Of a stretch of DNA of 64,000 nt, positions 57,758 to 64,000 are shown in pieces; positions within the stretch are counted from its first letter, which is position 1; every line of letters starts with the position of its first letter. The stretch spans positions 21,476-85,475 of the forward strand of contig NZ_JUHG01000004.1 in assembly GCF_000799715.1 (NCBI RefSeq), read 5' to 3'. Position numbers and translations under genes: made by a program. Origin of the DNA: Martinezella rhizogenes. GTDB taxonomy: Bacteria; Pseudomonadota; Alphaproteobacteria; Rhizobiales; Rhizobiaceae. The notes beneath the pieces are model-generated. The model ran no database searches. It was given only the letters and a program-made list of their open reading frames with translations, and was not told the origin of the DNA.

Positions 57758-58108
57758 CACATTATCCCACAATTCAATTTACATGATCATTATCTAAACG
57801 GGGTCAGCAAGACCCCATATCTTTCGGCGCTTCTGCCTACGCAATACAACAAACGGTTCGAAGCAGTCGGCGCCAATCTAGCAACGAGTTTCGCAATAGC
57901 ACAGTGCCTTTTGCCATTTCTCGTCGGCGAACATATGTGGGATCGTGACAAATATCAGGCTTTTGGTAAAAAAATTTTAAAGTGTTGCAAAAAGCATACC
58001 CTACCCACTACCATCTATGGTGGTTTAAGTCCTGAAGATAGGCGCAATATGCAACTACAGGAATGCTATTCCGCCCGAGATACGGCCGGAACGACCATTC
58101 GCAGTCTC
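57758..58108. other. 351-base intergenic region
   Basis: It holds the promoter side of the efflux gene, with a short stem GGGGTC-AGCAA-GACCCC at 57800-57816 about 45 bases before its start, and an unusually AT-rich patch near 57960-58010. Open frames crossing it lack ribosome sites. Nothing else is recognised. Confidence 0.4.
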
Positions 58109-59098
58109 TCATGGGAAATAGCGCTCAAGGCTTGCGTGAACCCGGTCGCGCGGTGTTGCACCGCGGTCGTCGGGGACGAAAGGTGTGCCTGTGATCGCTT
58201 CGTAAGCGCGAATATACACTTTCGAGGTCTGCTCGACGAGGTCGAGCGGGATCTCCGGGATCTCGTCCTTATAGGGATCGCAGCGTTCGGCCACCCAGGC
58301 GCGGACGAAATCCTTGTCGAAACTTGCAGGGCGCGCGCCTTTGTCGAAGCTGTCCTGGTAACCGTCGGCCAACCAGTAACGGCTGCTGTCCGGCGTATGG
58401 ATTTCGTCGGCGAGGATGATGGTGCCGTTTTCATCGGTGCCGAATTCATATTTGGTGTCGACGAGGATCAGTCCCCGCTTGCTGGCGATCTCCTGGCCGC
58501 GCGCAAACAAGGCCAGCGCGTAATCCGATAGCGTCTGCCACTGCTCGCTTGTCAAAAGCCCGCCGTCGACGATCTGCGCCGGCGTCAGCGGTTCGTCATG
58601 GCCGCCGTCGAATTCCTTGCTGGTTGGCGTGATGATCGGCTCCGGCAGGATCTGGTTGTCGCGCATGCCGTCCGGCAGTGTAATGCCGTACATCTCGCGC
58701 TGACCCTTCTTATAGAGTGTCAGGATCGACGTGCCGGTGGTGCCGGCCAGATAGCCGCGCACGACGACTTCCACCGGCAGGATATCGAGCCGCTTGCCGA
58801 CAACGACGTTCGGATCGGGATAGGCGATGACATGGTTCGGGCAGATATCCTTGGTCGCCTCGAACCAGTAGCGCGCCGTCTGTGTCAGCACCTGGCCCTT
58901 ATAGGGAATGCAGGTGAGGATGCGATCGAAGGCGCTCAGCCGGTCGGTGCTGATGATGATGCGGCTGCCGTCCGGCAGGTCGTAGTTCTCGCGCACCTTG
59001 CCGCGGTAATAATTGGGCAGTTCCGGAAAATGGGCTTCGGAGAGAATTCGCAAGACGTCCACCAGCAGGCTCGTGCATCCGCCCTGCGGACGCTTCAT
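58109..59098 (-). CDS. purC: SAICAR synthetase
   Basis: Joins aspartate to CAIR in purine synthesis. 329 residues, the longer form found in alphaproteobacteria: [112 protein letters not shown] and [11 protein letters not shown]. Two starts are possible: ATG at 59098 with AAGGG 7 bases upstream, or TTG at 59053 ([12 protein letters not shown]), the N-terminus usually annotated in relatives. I kept the ATG. Confidence 0.95.
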   Translation of the reverse strand: MKRPQGGCTSLLVDVLRILSEAHFPELPNYYRGKVRENYDLPDGSRIIISTDRLSAFDRILTCIPYKGQVLTQTARYWFEATKDICPNHVIAYPDPNVVVGKRLDILPVEVVVRGYLAGTTGTSILTLYKKGQREMYGITLPDGMRDNQILPEPIITPTSKEFDGGHDEPLTPAQIVDGGLLTSEQWQTLSDYALALFARGQEIASKRGLILVDTKYEFGTDENGTIILADEIHTPDSSRYWLADGYQDSFDKGARPASFDKDFVRAWVAERCDPYKDEIPEIPLDLVEQTSKVYIRAYEAITGTPFVPDDRGATPRDRVHASLERYFP

Positions 59099-59166
59099 GA
59101 CTGGACCCTTAATTTGTGCTTCGCCGATGTCAAGTAAAGCGCGGCCTCAAATCCGGACCCAGCCGA

Positions 59167-59847
59167 TCAAGGCCGGCGCCAGCCATCGTTCTCGGTCCTG
59201 TCGAGGATCGGTGTCGAAAACACGCCGACGATCCGCCCGCTCCATGGCTTGCCTGTCGCATCGACCCGCTCTCGCCAGCGCTCGGATTGCAGCATGGCCG
59301 CGCCGATGACCACGGGTTCGATGGCGCATGCGTTCAAAAGCATGAGGCCCGAGACGATCGAGGCGCCGCTGGAGATGACGTCATCGATCAGCGCCACCCG
59401 CTTCCCCTCAAGCAGCGGCAGCATGCGCGGGTCTATATAGAGACGTTTTTCCTGGTTCGGGGTGGTGATCGAGGAGAGGGAGACCGACAGCTCCTCGCGA
59501 TACCAGAACTTGCGCGAAGTGCCGAGCGGCACATAACGCTCGTGGCCAAGCGCCCGGGCAACCGCGCTTGCCAATGTCAGGCCGAGCGTCGGCAGACCGG
59601 CGATGACATCGATATCATAGGATGCGATACGCTCGGCCAGCGCTTGCGCCAGCGCCTCCTGCACGGAAAAACCTGCCTGGTTGATGATCAGCGACGCCAA
59701 TGCATGCTCGCCGTCGGCGAGCCTGCGGATCGGCAGGCGCAATTGCCGCCCGTCGGGCAGTTCCGCCACGTAGACATCGCGGAATTCGCCCGATGTCGGA
59801 AAGCTTTGCGGCGGATGAAGCTCCTGCCAGAAATCATGGGGCTGCAT
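59167..59847 (-). CDS. PRTase-fold phosphoribosyltransferase
   Basis: 226 residues with a type I phosphoribosyltransferase core: IAGLPTLGLTLASAVARALG, YVPLGTSRKFWY and the PRPP-binding motif VALIDDVISSGASIVSG. The overall pattern is like the Apt/ComFC-type enzymes; the base used is unknown. Its start overlaps the end of the pseudouridine synthase gene by 14 bases, so they are co-expressed. Complete. Confidence 0.87.
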   Translation of the reverse strand: MQPHDFWQELHPPQSFPTSGEFRDVYVAELPDGRQLRLPIRRLADGEHALASLIINQAGFSVQEALAQALAERIASYDIDVIAGLPTLGLTLASAVARALGHERYVPLGTSRKFWYREELSVSLSSITTPNQEKRLYIDPRMLPLLEGKRVALIDDVISSGASIVSGLMLLNACAIEPVVIGAAMLQSERWRERVDATGKPWSGRIVGVFSTPILDRTENDGWRRP

Positions 59848-60670
59848 TGCGTCCCGCCTTCATTCCGTTTCGTCCGGTCTTTTCCATGCCGGCGCGCCGG
59901 CGAAGCTCGAGAACCTCCGCCTCCGTCAGAGGTCTCACCGCGCCTTTGGCGAGATCGCCGAGCGCGATGTCGCCAAAGGAGACGCGCACCAGCCGCAGGC
60001 ACTCGACGCCGAGCACCTCCAGCATACGGCGGATCTGCCGGTTGCGGCCCTCCTTGAGCTCGACCTCGATCCAGCCGTTGCGATCGCCGCTGCGCAAGAG
60101 GCGAGCGGCACTCGCGGTCAGAAGCTCGCCGTTATCGACGATCCCGCGCTCCATGCGCTCCAGCAGCTCCTGCTCCATGATCGTATTGACCTGGACATGA
60201 TAGATCTTGCCGACATGGCTGATCGGATCGAGCAGCGCCTGCGCCAGCACGGTGTCGTTGGTAAAGAGAAGCAGCCCTTCGCTTGCCTTGTCCAGCCGCC
60301 CGACGGGCGCCAGATGCCGGGCGTCGATATCCCGGAGGCAGTCATAGACCGTTGGCCGCCCCTCGGGATCGTCGCGCGTCGTCACCAGCCCGCGCGGCTT
60401 GTTCAGCATGAAATAGAGCTTCTTCTCCGCGAATATCGCCTCGCCATCGACGGCGATTTGCGCGCGGTCGAGATCGATCCAGGCGGTGGGATCGGTGATC
60501 TCCCGGCTGTCGACCGTCACGCGGCCGGCCGCAATCAGTGCTTCCGCCTGCGTGCGTGAACAATAGCCGAGCTTCGACAGTGCCCGCGGCAAGGTCACGC
60601 GTTTGCCGTCGTTTTCCTGCCGGCCCTTTGCCGGTTTGCCCGATCTTTGCGGAGAATGCCTTTGGCTCAC
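59834..60670 (-). CDS. RsuA/RluB/E/F-family pseudouridine synthase
   Basis: Makes pseudouridine in rRNA. About 278 residues: N-terminal S4 RNA-binding domain (LPRALSKLGYCSRTQAEALI), then the catalytic domain with YFMLNKPRGLVTTRDD, catalytic Asp in GRLDKASEGLLLFTND, and KEGRNRQIRRMLEVLGVECL. The target base is not decided by sequence. The frame is open 132 codons upstream; I chose GTG at 60670 because GAGG lies 6 bases before it and the sequence beyond is not family-like. An ATG at 60736 is the alternative. It overlaps the phosphoribosyltransferase gene by 14 bases. Confidence 0.9.
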   Translation of the reverse strand: MSQRHSPQRSGKPAKGRQENDGKRVTLPRALSKLGYCSRTQAEALIAAGRVTVDSREITDPTAWIDLDRAQIAVDGEAIFAEKKLYFMLNKPRGLVTTRDDPEGRPTVYDCLRDIDARHLAPVGRLDKASEGLLLFTNDTVLAQALLDPISHVGKIYHVQVNTIMEQELLERMERGIVDNGELLTASAARLLRSGDRNGWIEVELKEGRNRQIRRMLEVLGVECLRLVRVSFGDIALGDLAKGAVRPLTEAEVLELRRRAGMEKTGRNGMKAGRNAAP

Positions 60671-60947
60671 CCCTTGCCTCGTCCTTGTCCTGCCATGATC
60701 GGGCGCATCGGCCCGACGATGACAATCCTTTCGCATGAGGATAGCCCCGACGCAAATCCCGCAACGGGGAAATGTGTCAAGACAAGCAGGGCTCGCGCCT
60801 TGTCGACACGAGCCCTGTCGGAGAGCCGGAGCGGCGATGGGGTCGGGTAGGGCGACGTCGGGGTCGGTGTCGCCCCCTCGCTCCGGAGGGACGCCGATAA
60901 ACCTGCTTGGTGTCTGTTTCCGGAGTTTTTCAGAAAGGCGGAAATTT

Positions 60948-60962
60948 GTTACAGTTTGTAAC
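60948..60962 (+). promoter_or_regulatory. Possible response-regulator binding site
   Basis: The 15-base palindrome GTTACAGTTTGTAAC overlaps two direct repeats, TTTGTTAC and TTTGTAAC, 10 bases apart, about 50 bases before the response regulator start. Ten-base direct repeats are the usual OmpR-family site, so autoregulation is possible. The rest of the 344-base gap (60671-61014) shows no gene. Confidence 0.4.
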
Positions 60963-61014
60963 GCCGGTCGTTTCCCTGTTGTCAAAGACGCCCTTTGCCT
61001 CGCATGGATGGACC

Positions 61015-61734
61015 ATGGTTTCCGCATCGCTGCTTCTGGTCGAGGACGACCGCGAAATAAGAGCACTTCTCGAGGAGTTCCTCAGTCGCGAGGATTTTTC
61101 CGTCGAGGCGGTCGAAAGTGCCGCCGCCATGGATCGTGCGCTGGCCAGGGGATTTCCCGATCTCATCATTCTCGACCTGATGCTGCCGGGCGAGGACGGC
61201 CTGTCCGCTTGCCGCCGTATTCGGGCGCGCAGCCGCGTGCCGATCCTGATGCTGACGGCGAAGTCCGAGGATATCGACCGCATTCTCGGCCTGGAGATGG
61301 GCGCCGACGATTATCTCGGCAAGCCCTTCAATCCGCGCGAGCTCCTGGCGCGCATCCGCGCCATCCTGCGTCGGTCCGGACCGGAGCGCCCGGAGGAGGT
61401 GGTCGGTTCGCGGCGGCGCAAGAGTTTCGCCGGCCTGATCGTCGATCTCGACGGCAGGGCGATCGAGATAGAAGGTGAGGGCCCGCTACGCCTGACGACC
61501 GCCGAGTTCGACCTGCTCGTCTGCTTTCTCGAACGACCGCGCCGGGTGCTGTCGCGCGACCAGTTGCTCGACTGGACGCGTGGGCGTGGCGCCGACCCGT
61601 TCGATCGCACCATCGACGTGACCGTCTCGCGGCTGCGTACCAAGCTGGCGCAATATCTGCCTGATGGCGCGCAGGTGATCACCACGGTGCGCAATGCCGG
61701 CTACCTGTTGACCGCTGAAGTGAGGGATGTCTGA
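61015..61734 (+). CDS. OmpR-family response regulator
   Basis: 239 residues: receiver domain with phospho-acceptor Asp54 (IILDLMLPGEDG), acidic pair at residues 11-12, conserved Thr in MLTAKSEDIDR and Lys in LGKPFNPREL; then a winged-helix DNA-binding domain (LTTAEFDLLVCFLERPRRVL, RTIDVTVSRLRTKLAQ). All key residues are present. The ATG at 61015 (MVSASLLLVEDD) is the natural start. The partner kinase begins 3 bases after its stop. Confidence 0.95.
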   Translation: MVSASLLLVEDDREIRALLEEFLSREDFSVEAVESAAAMDRALARGFPDLIILDLMLPGEDGLSACRRIRARSRVPILMLTAKSEDIDRILGLEMGADDYLGKPFNPRELLARIRAILRRSGPERPEEVVGSRRRKSFAGLIVDLDGRAIEIEGEGPLRLTTAEFDLLVCFLERPRRVLSRDQLLDWTRGRGADPFDRTIDVTVSRLRTKLAQYLPDGAQVITTVRNAGYLLTAEVRDV

Positions 61735-61737
61735 GCC

Positions 61738-63090
61738 ATGCTGAAACTCGGTCTCGTTTCCCGCATCATCATGATCGTCGCCGTGGCGCTGTTCATCATC
61801 CAGCTGGCTGCCCTCGTTGCCGCCAGTTTCAAACCGGACTCGCCGCTCAGCCACCAGCTATCGCGGGCGACGCAGATCATGTCGGCGGTGCGCCTTCTTG
61901 ATGTCACCCCGCCCGAGGCGCGGGAGCAAGCCGTACTCGCTCTGAATGCGATCGGTCTGGATCTGCGTCTGGTCGACGGCGTGCCGCCCACGAAAAACGA
62001 GGACGCGGCCGACCCGACCCTTGGTCGTAAACTGGCTCGCGAACTTGCCGGCATCGCGCTTGGCGACCGCTACTTCAGCCTGCGCTCGCTCCCCGAACGG
62101 CCGCAGGGCTGGTTTTCGGTCGGCGCTCCCGACCGGAAGATCGAAGTGTCGATCGGCATTGCCGGGGATAAGGTTGCCGTCTTCAGCCTGGCCGATACAC
62201 CGACCGTGCGACTGCGCGGTGTCCCCGTGGGCTTTATTGCCGGCCTTCTCGGTGTGCTGGTGGCGGTGATTGCCATTGCCGCCGTGGCGCGAGAAACCCG
62301 GCCGCTGACGCGATTGTCGCGGACCGTCAACTCCATCGGCAAGGGCCTGCAGCCGATCAATATTCCCGAGCGGGGCGCCTGCGAACTGCGCCTGCTGATC
62401 CGCGCCATCAACGGCATGCAATTGCGCATCGCCGCTTTGGTCAACAACCGTACTCTGATCCTCGGCGCGATTTCCCATGATCTCAGGACCTATCTCACCC
62501 GTTTCCGTCTGCGCATGGAGCTGATGCCGGATACGCCGCATCGCGAGCGGGCAATCGCCGATGTCGAGGCCATGCAGCGCCTTGTCGAGGAGGCACTTGG
62601 TTTCGCCCGCAGCACCGTCGTGTCCGCGGGAAAGAATATCACCGATCTTGACGGTACCGTTCGTGCTCTCGTCGCCGAGCGTCAGGATGCGCTGGGTCTC
62701 GTCTCGTTTTCACCGCTGGGACGGGAACTGGAGGTGATCATACCCCAGACGGCGCTGGCGAGAGTGGTGGACAATCTGATTGACAATGCGCTGCGCTATG
62801 GCGCTTGCGCTGATGTCAGTATTGAACGTCGTGGTGATCATGCCGCCATCATCATTGGTGATCGCGGGCCGGGGATTCCGATGGAGCGGCGCAAGGATGT
62901 GCTCGAGCCCTTCATCCGGCTGGAGGAATCGCGCAACCGCGATCTCGGTGGAAGCGGCCTCGGATTGACCATCGTCCGGCAGATCCTTGATACACATAAT
63001 GGCGCGCTGTGCCTGGAGGATCGCAACGGCGGCGGGCTTGACGCCATTATATTGCTGCCGCTTGCGATGAGCCAAAGGGTTGCCGCGTGA
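61738..63090 (+). CDS. EnvZ-like sensor histidine kinase
   Basis: 450 residues: transmembrane helix (residues about 9-30), periplasmic loop of about 130 residues with no recognised sensor fold, second helix (about 163-184), HAMP, DHp domain with phospho-acceptor His247 in AISHDLRTYLTRFRLR, and HATPase domain with N box VVDNLIDNALRYG and G boxes DRGPGIP and GGSGLGLTIV. Complete. It forms an operon with the upstream regulator. The signal is unknown; the receptor loop is Leu/Ala-rich. Confidence 0.95.
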   Translation: MLKLGLVSRIIMIVAVALFIIQLAALVAASFKPDSPLSHQLSRATQIMSAVRLLDVTPPEAREQAVLALNAIGLDLRLVDGVPPTKNEDAADPTLGRKLARELAGIALGDRYFSLRSLPERPQGWFSVGAPDRKIEVSIGIAGDKVAVFSLADTPTVRLRGVPVGFIAGLLGVLVAVIAIAAVARETRPLTRLSRTVNSIGKGLQPINIPERGACELRLLIRAINGMQLRIAALVNNRTLILGAISHDLRTYLTRFRLRMELMPDTPHRERAIADVEAMQRLVEEALGFARSTVVSAGKNITDLDGTVRALVAERQDALGLVSFSPLGRELEVIIPQTALARVVDNLIDNALRYGACADVSIERRGDHAAIIIGDRGPGIPMERRKDVLEPFIRLEESRNRDLGGSGLGLTIVRQILDTHNGALCLEDRNGGGLDAIILLPLAMSQRVAA

Positions 63091-63150
63091 AACAGCGCGC
63101 AACAAGAAGGTCGCGCTGATACGCGACTTAGGCCATCGATGCGTGAGCGC

Positions 63151-63357
63151 TCAATGGCAGGTCAGGAAACGCTCCAACTCCCGACGGCTGACGACGACGC
63201 CTGCGGCGGCTTTTCGCGGATCCGGATGGGTAAAGGTGAAGCTCGGCAGGTCGGGCAGTTCCAATGCCTGACGCATGTTCATGATACCGAGCGCCTTCCG
63301 TCCGGCGGCGCTGTCGACACTGACTTCGACGATGCTCTTTGAGCTTGTTGTATCCAT
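63151..63357 (-). CDS. Small protein of unknown function (68 aa)
   Basis: 68 residues, MDTTSSKSIVEVSVDSAAGR..., ending VVVSRRELERFLTCH. GGGAGG lies 6 bases before the ATG at 63357, a strong ribosome site, and the sequence looks coding (Asp-Pro-Asp-Pro-Arg-Lys in the middle). I do not recognise the family. It is convergent with the kinase gene. The region from 63358 to about 63650 holds no further gene. Confidence 0.65.
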   Translation of the reverse strand: MDTTSSKSIVEVSVDSAAGRKALGIMNMRQALELPDLPSFTFTHPDPRKAAAGVVVSRRELERFLTCH

Positions 63358-63678
63358 GGTGTCCTCCCACTCTATTTATATAACAGAAATTCCTTATGGA
63401 ATACCGGTTTTTTACCAGGCCTTGCAGTGGTCAGGTCATCAAACGCGCCCCGGCAAGCATAGGGGTTGATTGCCATGATTGGGCGGCGTGAAGAAGACGC
63501 GCAGCTATTCCAAAGGCTGCGAACGGTCCTTTCGCTGTTTCAAATCGAAAATTTTGACCAACTGGACAAGATTTTTCGCGGCATCGGCCGGGGCAGGCGG
63601 TCAGTCTCTTTACAGATCGACAAATCCCCTAATAAAATCAATACGTTATAAAAATGTCAGAATTTTTACAACGGCAGT

Positions 63679-63708
63679 GTTGACTTGGTTCTGGGGGTGG
63701 GTTTATAA
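63679..63708 (+). promoter_or_regulatory. rRNA operon promoter
   Basis: TTGACT at 63680-63685, a 17-18-base spacer and TTATAA at 63703-63708, preceded by an AT-rich UP-like stretch (63630-63670) and followed by a GC-rich discriminator GCCCAC. Typical of a strong growth-regulated rrn promoter. Confidence 0.75.
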
Positions 63709-63713
63709 GCCCA

Positions 63714-64000
63714 CTCACTGAACGAGGGCGGCGGCGCTGCTAGCGACGAAGTCTTTCGCTCTGGTGTTTCCTAAAGAATTGGCTGCGATGCTGATTGGAG
63801 GTTCTGGGTTTACCTGGGGTCGATGGGAAAAGGTTTTGACTGGTTTTACTGGTCTGTTCTTTGACAATTGAAGATGAGAAGAAAGAGAAACGTGGGCGGC
63901 GGAGCTTGCGGGACAGGTAGCGATACTTGTCCTTTGAATAGACTTCGACGGTCACGTTTTGAACAAGAGAATACACTCTGTTTCTTTGGCTCATAAGTTT
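63714..64000 (+). other. rRNA operon leader (5' external transcribed region), cut by the window edge
   Basis: The leader runs from the expected transcription start to the window end. It contains a boxA-like antitermination element, TGTTCTTTGACA, at 63855-63866, followed by AATTGAAGATGAG, a pattern I associate with rhizobial 16S leaders. The mature 16S 5' end is not reached. Confidence 0.75.

Noticed and set aside
57911..58531. 206-codon plus-strand frame running into purC
   Set aside because: Its second half is antisense to purC and its start lacks a ribosome site.
63466..63721. Short open frames just before the rRNA promoter
   Set aside because: They overlap the AT-rich upstream promoter element and lack ribosome sites.

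Overview
The window is a stretch of alphaproteobacterial chromosome, most likely from the family Rhizobiaceae (Rhizobium/Agrobacterium group). This is inferred from several signs: a class II EPSP synthase close to the Agrobacterium CP4 enzyme as I recall it, a Fur-family Irr regulator divergent from fabA-fabB-fabI, a FYDLN-type acidic protein, a DUF982 protein, a membrane-anchored CycM-type cytochrome c, RIME-like and other rhizobial intergenic palindromes, and an rRNA-operon promoter and leader at the right edge. GC content is high, so nearly every real gene has long open shadow frames on the opposite strand. I found no prophage, insertion sequence, CRISPR array or secretion island. Most of the window is conserved housekeeping DNA.

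Layout. 1-5.7 kb: the 3' end of an unrecognised Pro/Ala-rich protein, then rpsA, cmk and aroA on the minus strand and a FYDLN protein. 5.8-9.8 kb: tRNA-Ala(GGC) with a hairpin-rich linker and a mini GIY-YIG gene, several membrane proteins, and irr. 10-12.7 kb: fabA-fabB-fabI, for unsaturated fatty acid synthesis and enoyl reduction. 12.7-15.4 kb: an acetyltransferase, a dienelactone-hydrolase-like gene with foreign codon usage, and an RsmC-type methyltransferase. 15.5-25.7 kb: the translation and RNA block rimP-nusA-ylxR-infB-rbfA-truB, then rpsO and pnp, all on the minus strand. 25.8-32.3 kb: lytic transglycosylase, recR, LysE exporter, small hydrolase, Lrp regulator, ybaB, dnaX and the SRP RNA gene. 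32.3-37.8 kb: HIT protein with nudC, a WYL regulator, pheA, kdsB and cycM.

37.9-47 kb: patatin phospholipase, AEC transporter, a candidate small RNA, a PfkB kinase, a CadD-like transporter, an SH3 protein, a 2-hydroxyacid dehydrogenase, a MoeB/ThiF-like protein and recF. 47.3-53.3 kb: dnaJ, dnaK with a heat-shock-type promoter, and a class A penicillin-binding protein. 53.5-57.8 kb: very small genes, an SH3 protein with tandem repeats, a second candidate small RNA and a NodT/TolC-type outer-membrane lipoprotein. 58.1-63.4 kb: purC, a phosphoribosyltransferase overlapping a pseudouridine synthase, a two-component system and a small unknown gene. 63.66-64 kb: rRNA promoter and leader; the 16S gene itself lies just outside.

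Functionally the window covers transcript elongation and ribosome maturation (NusA, IF-2, RbfA, RimP, TruB, S1, S15), RNA decay (PNPase, NudC), DNA repair and replication (RecR, RecF, DnaX), chaperones (DnaK/DnaJ), membrane and wall synthesis (FabABI, KdsB, PBP1A, transglycosylase) and aromatic amino acid synthesis (AroA, PheA). I do not see a clearly new multi-gene system. The best leads are two possible small RNAs with strong terminators, the tRNA/GIY-YIG unit, the foreign-looking hydrolase, and intergenic palindromes, one of which may supply a gene start.
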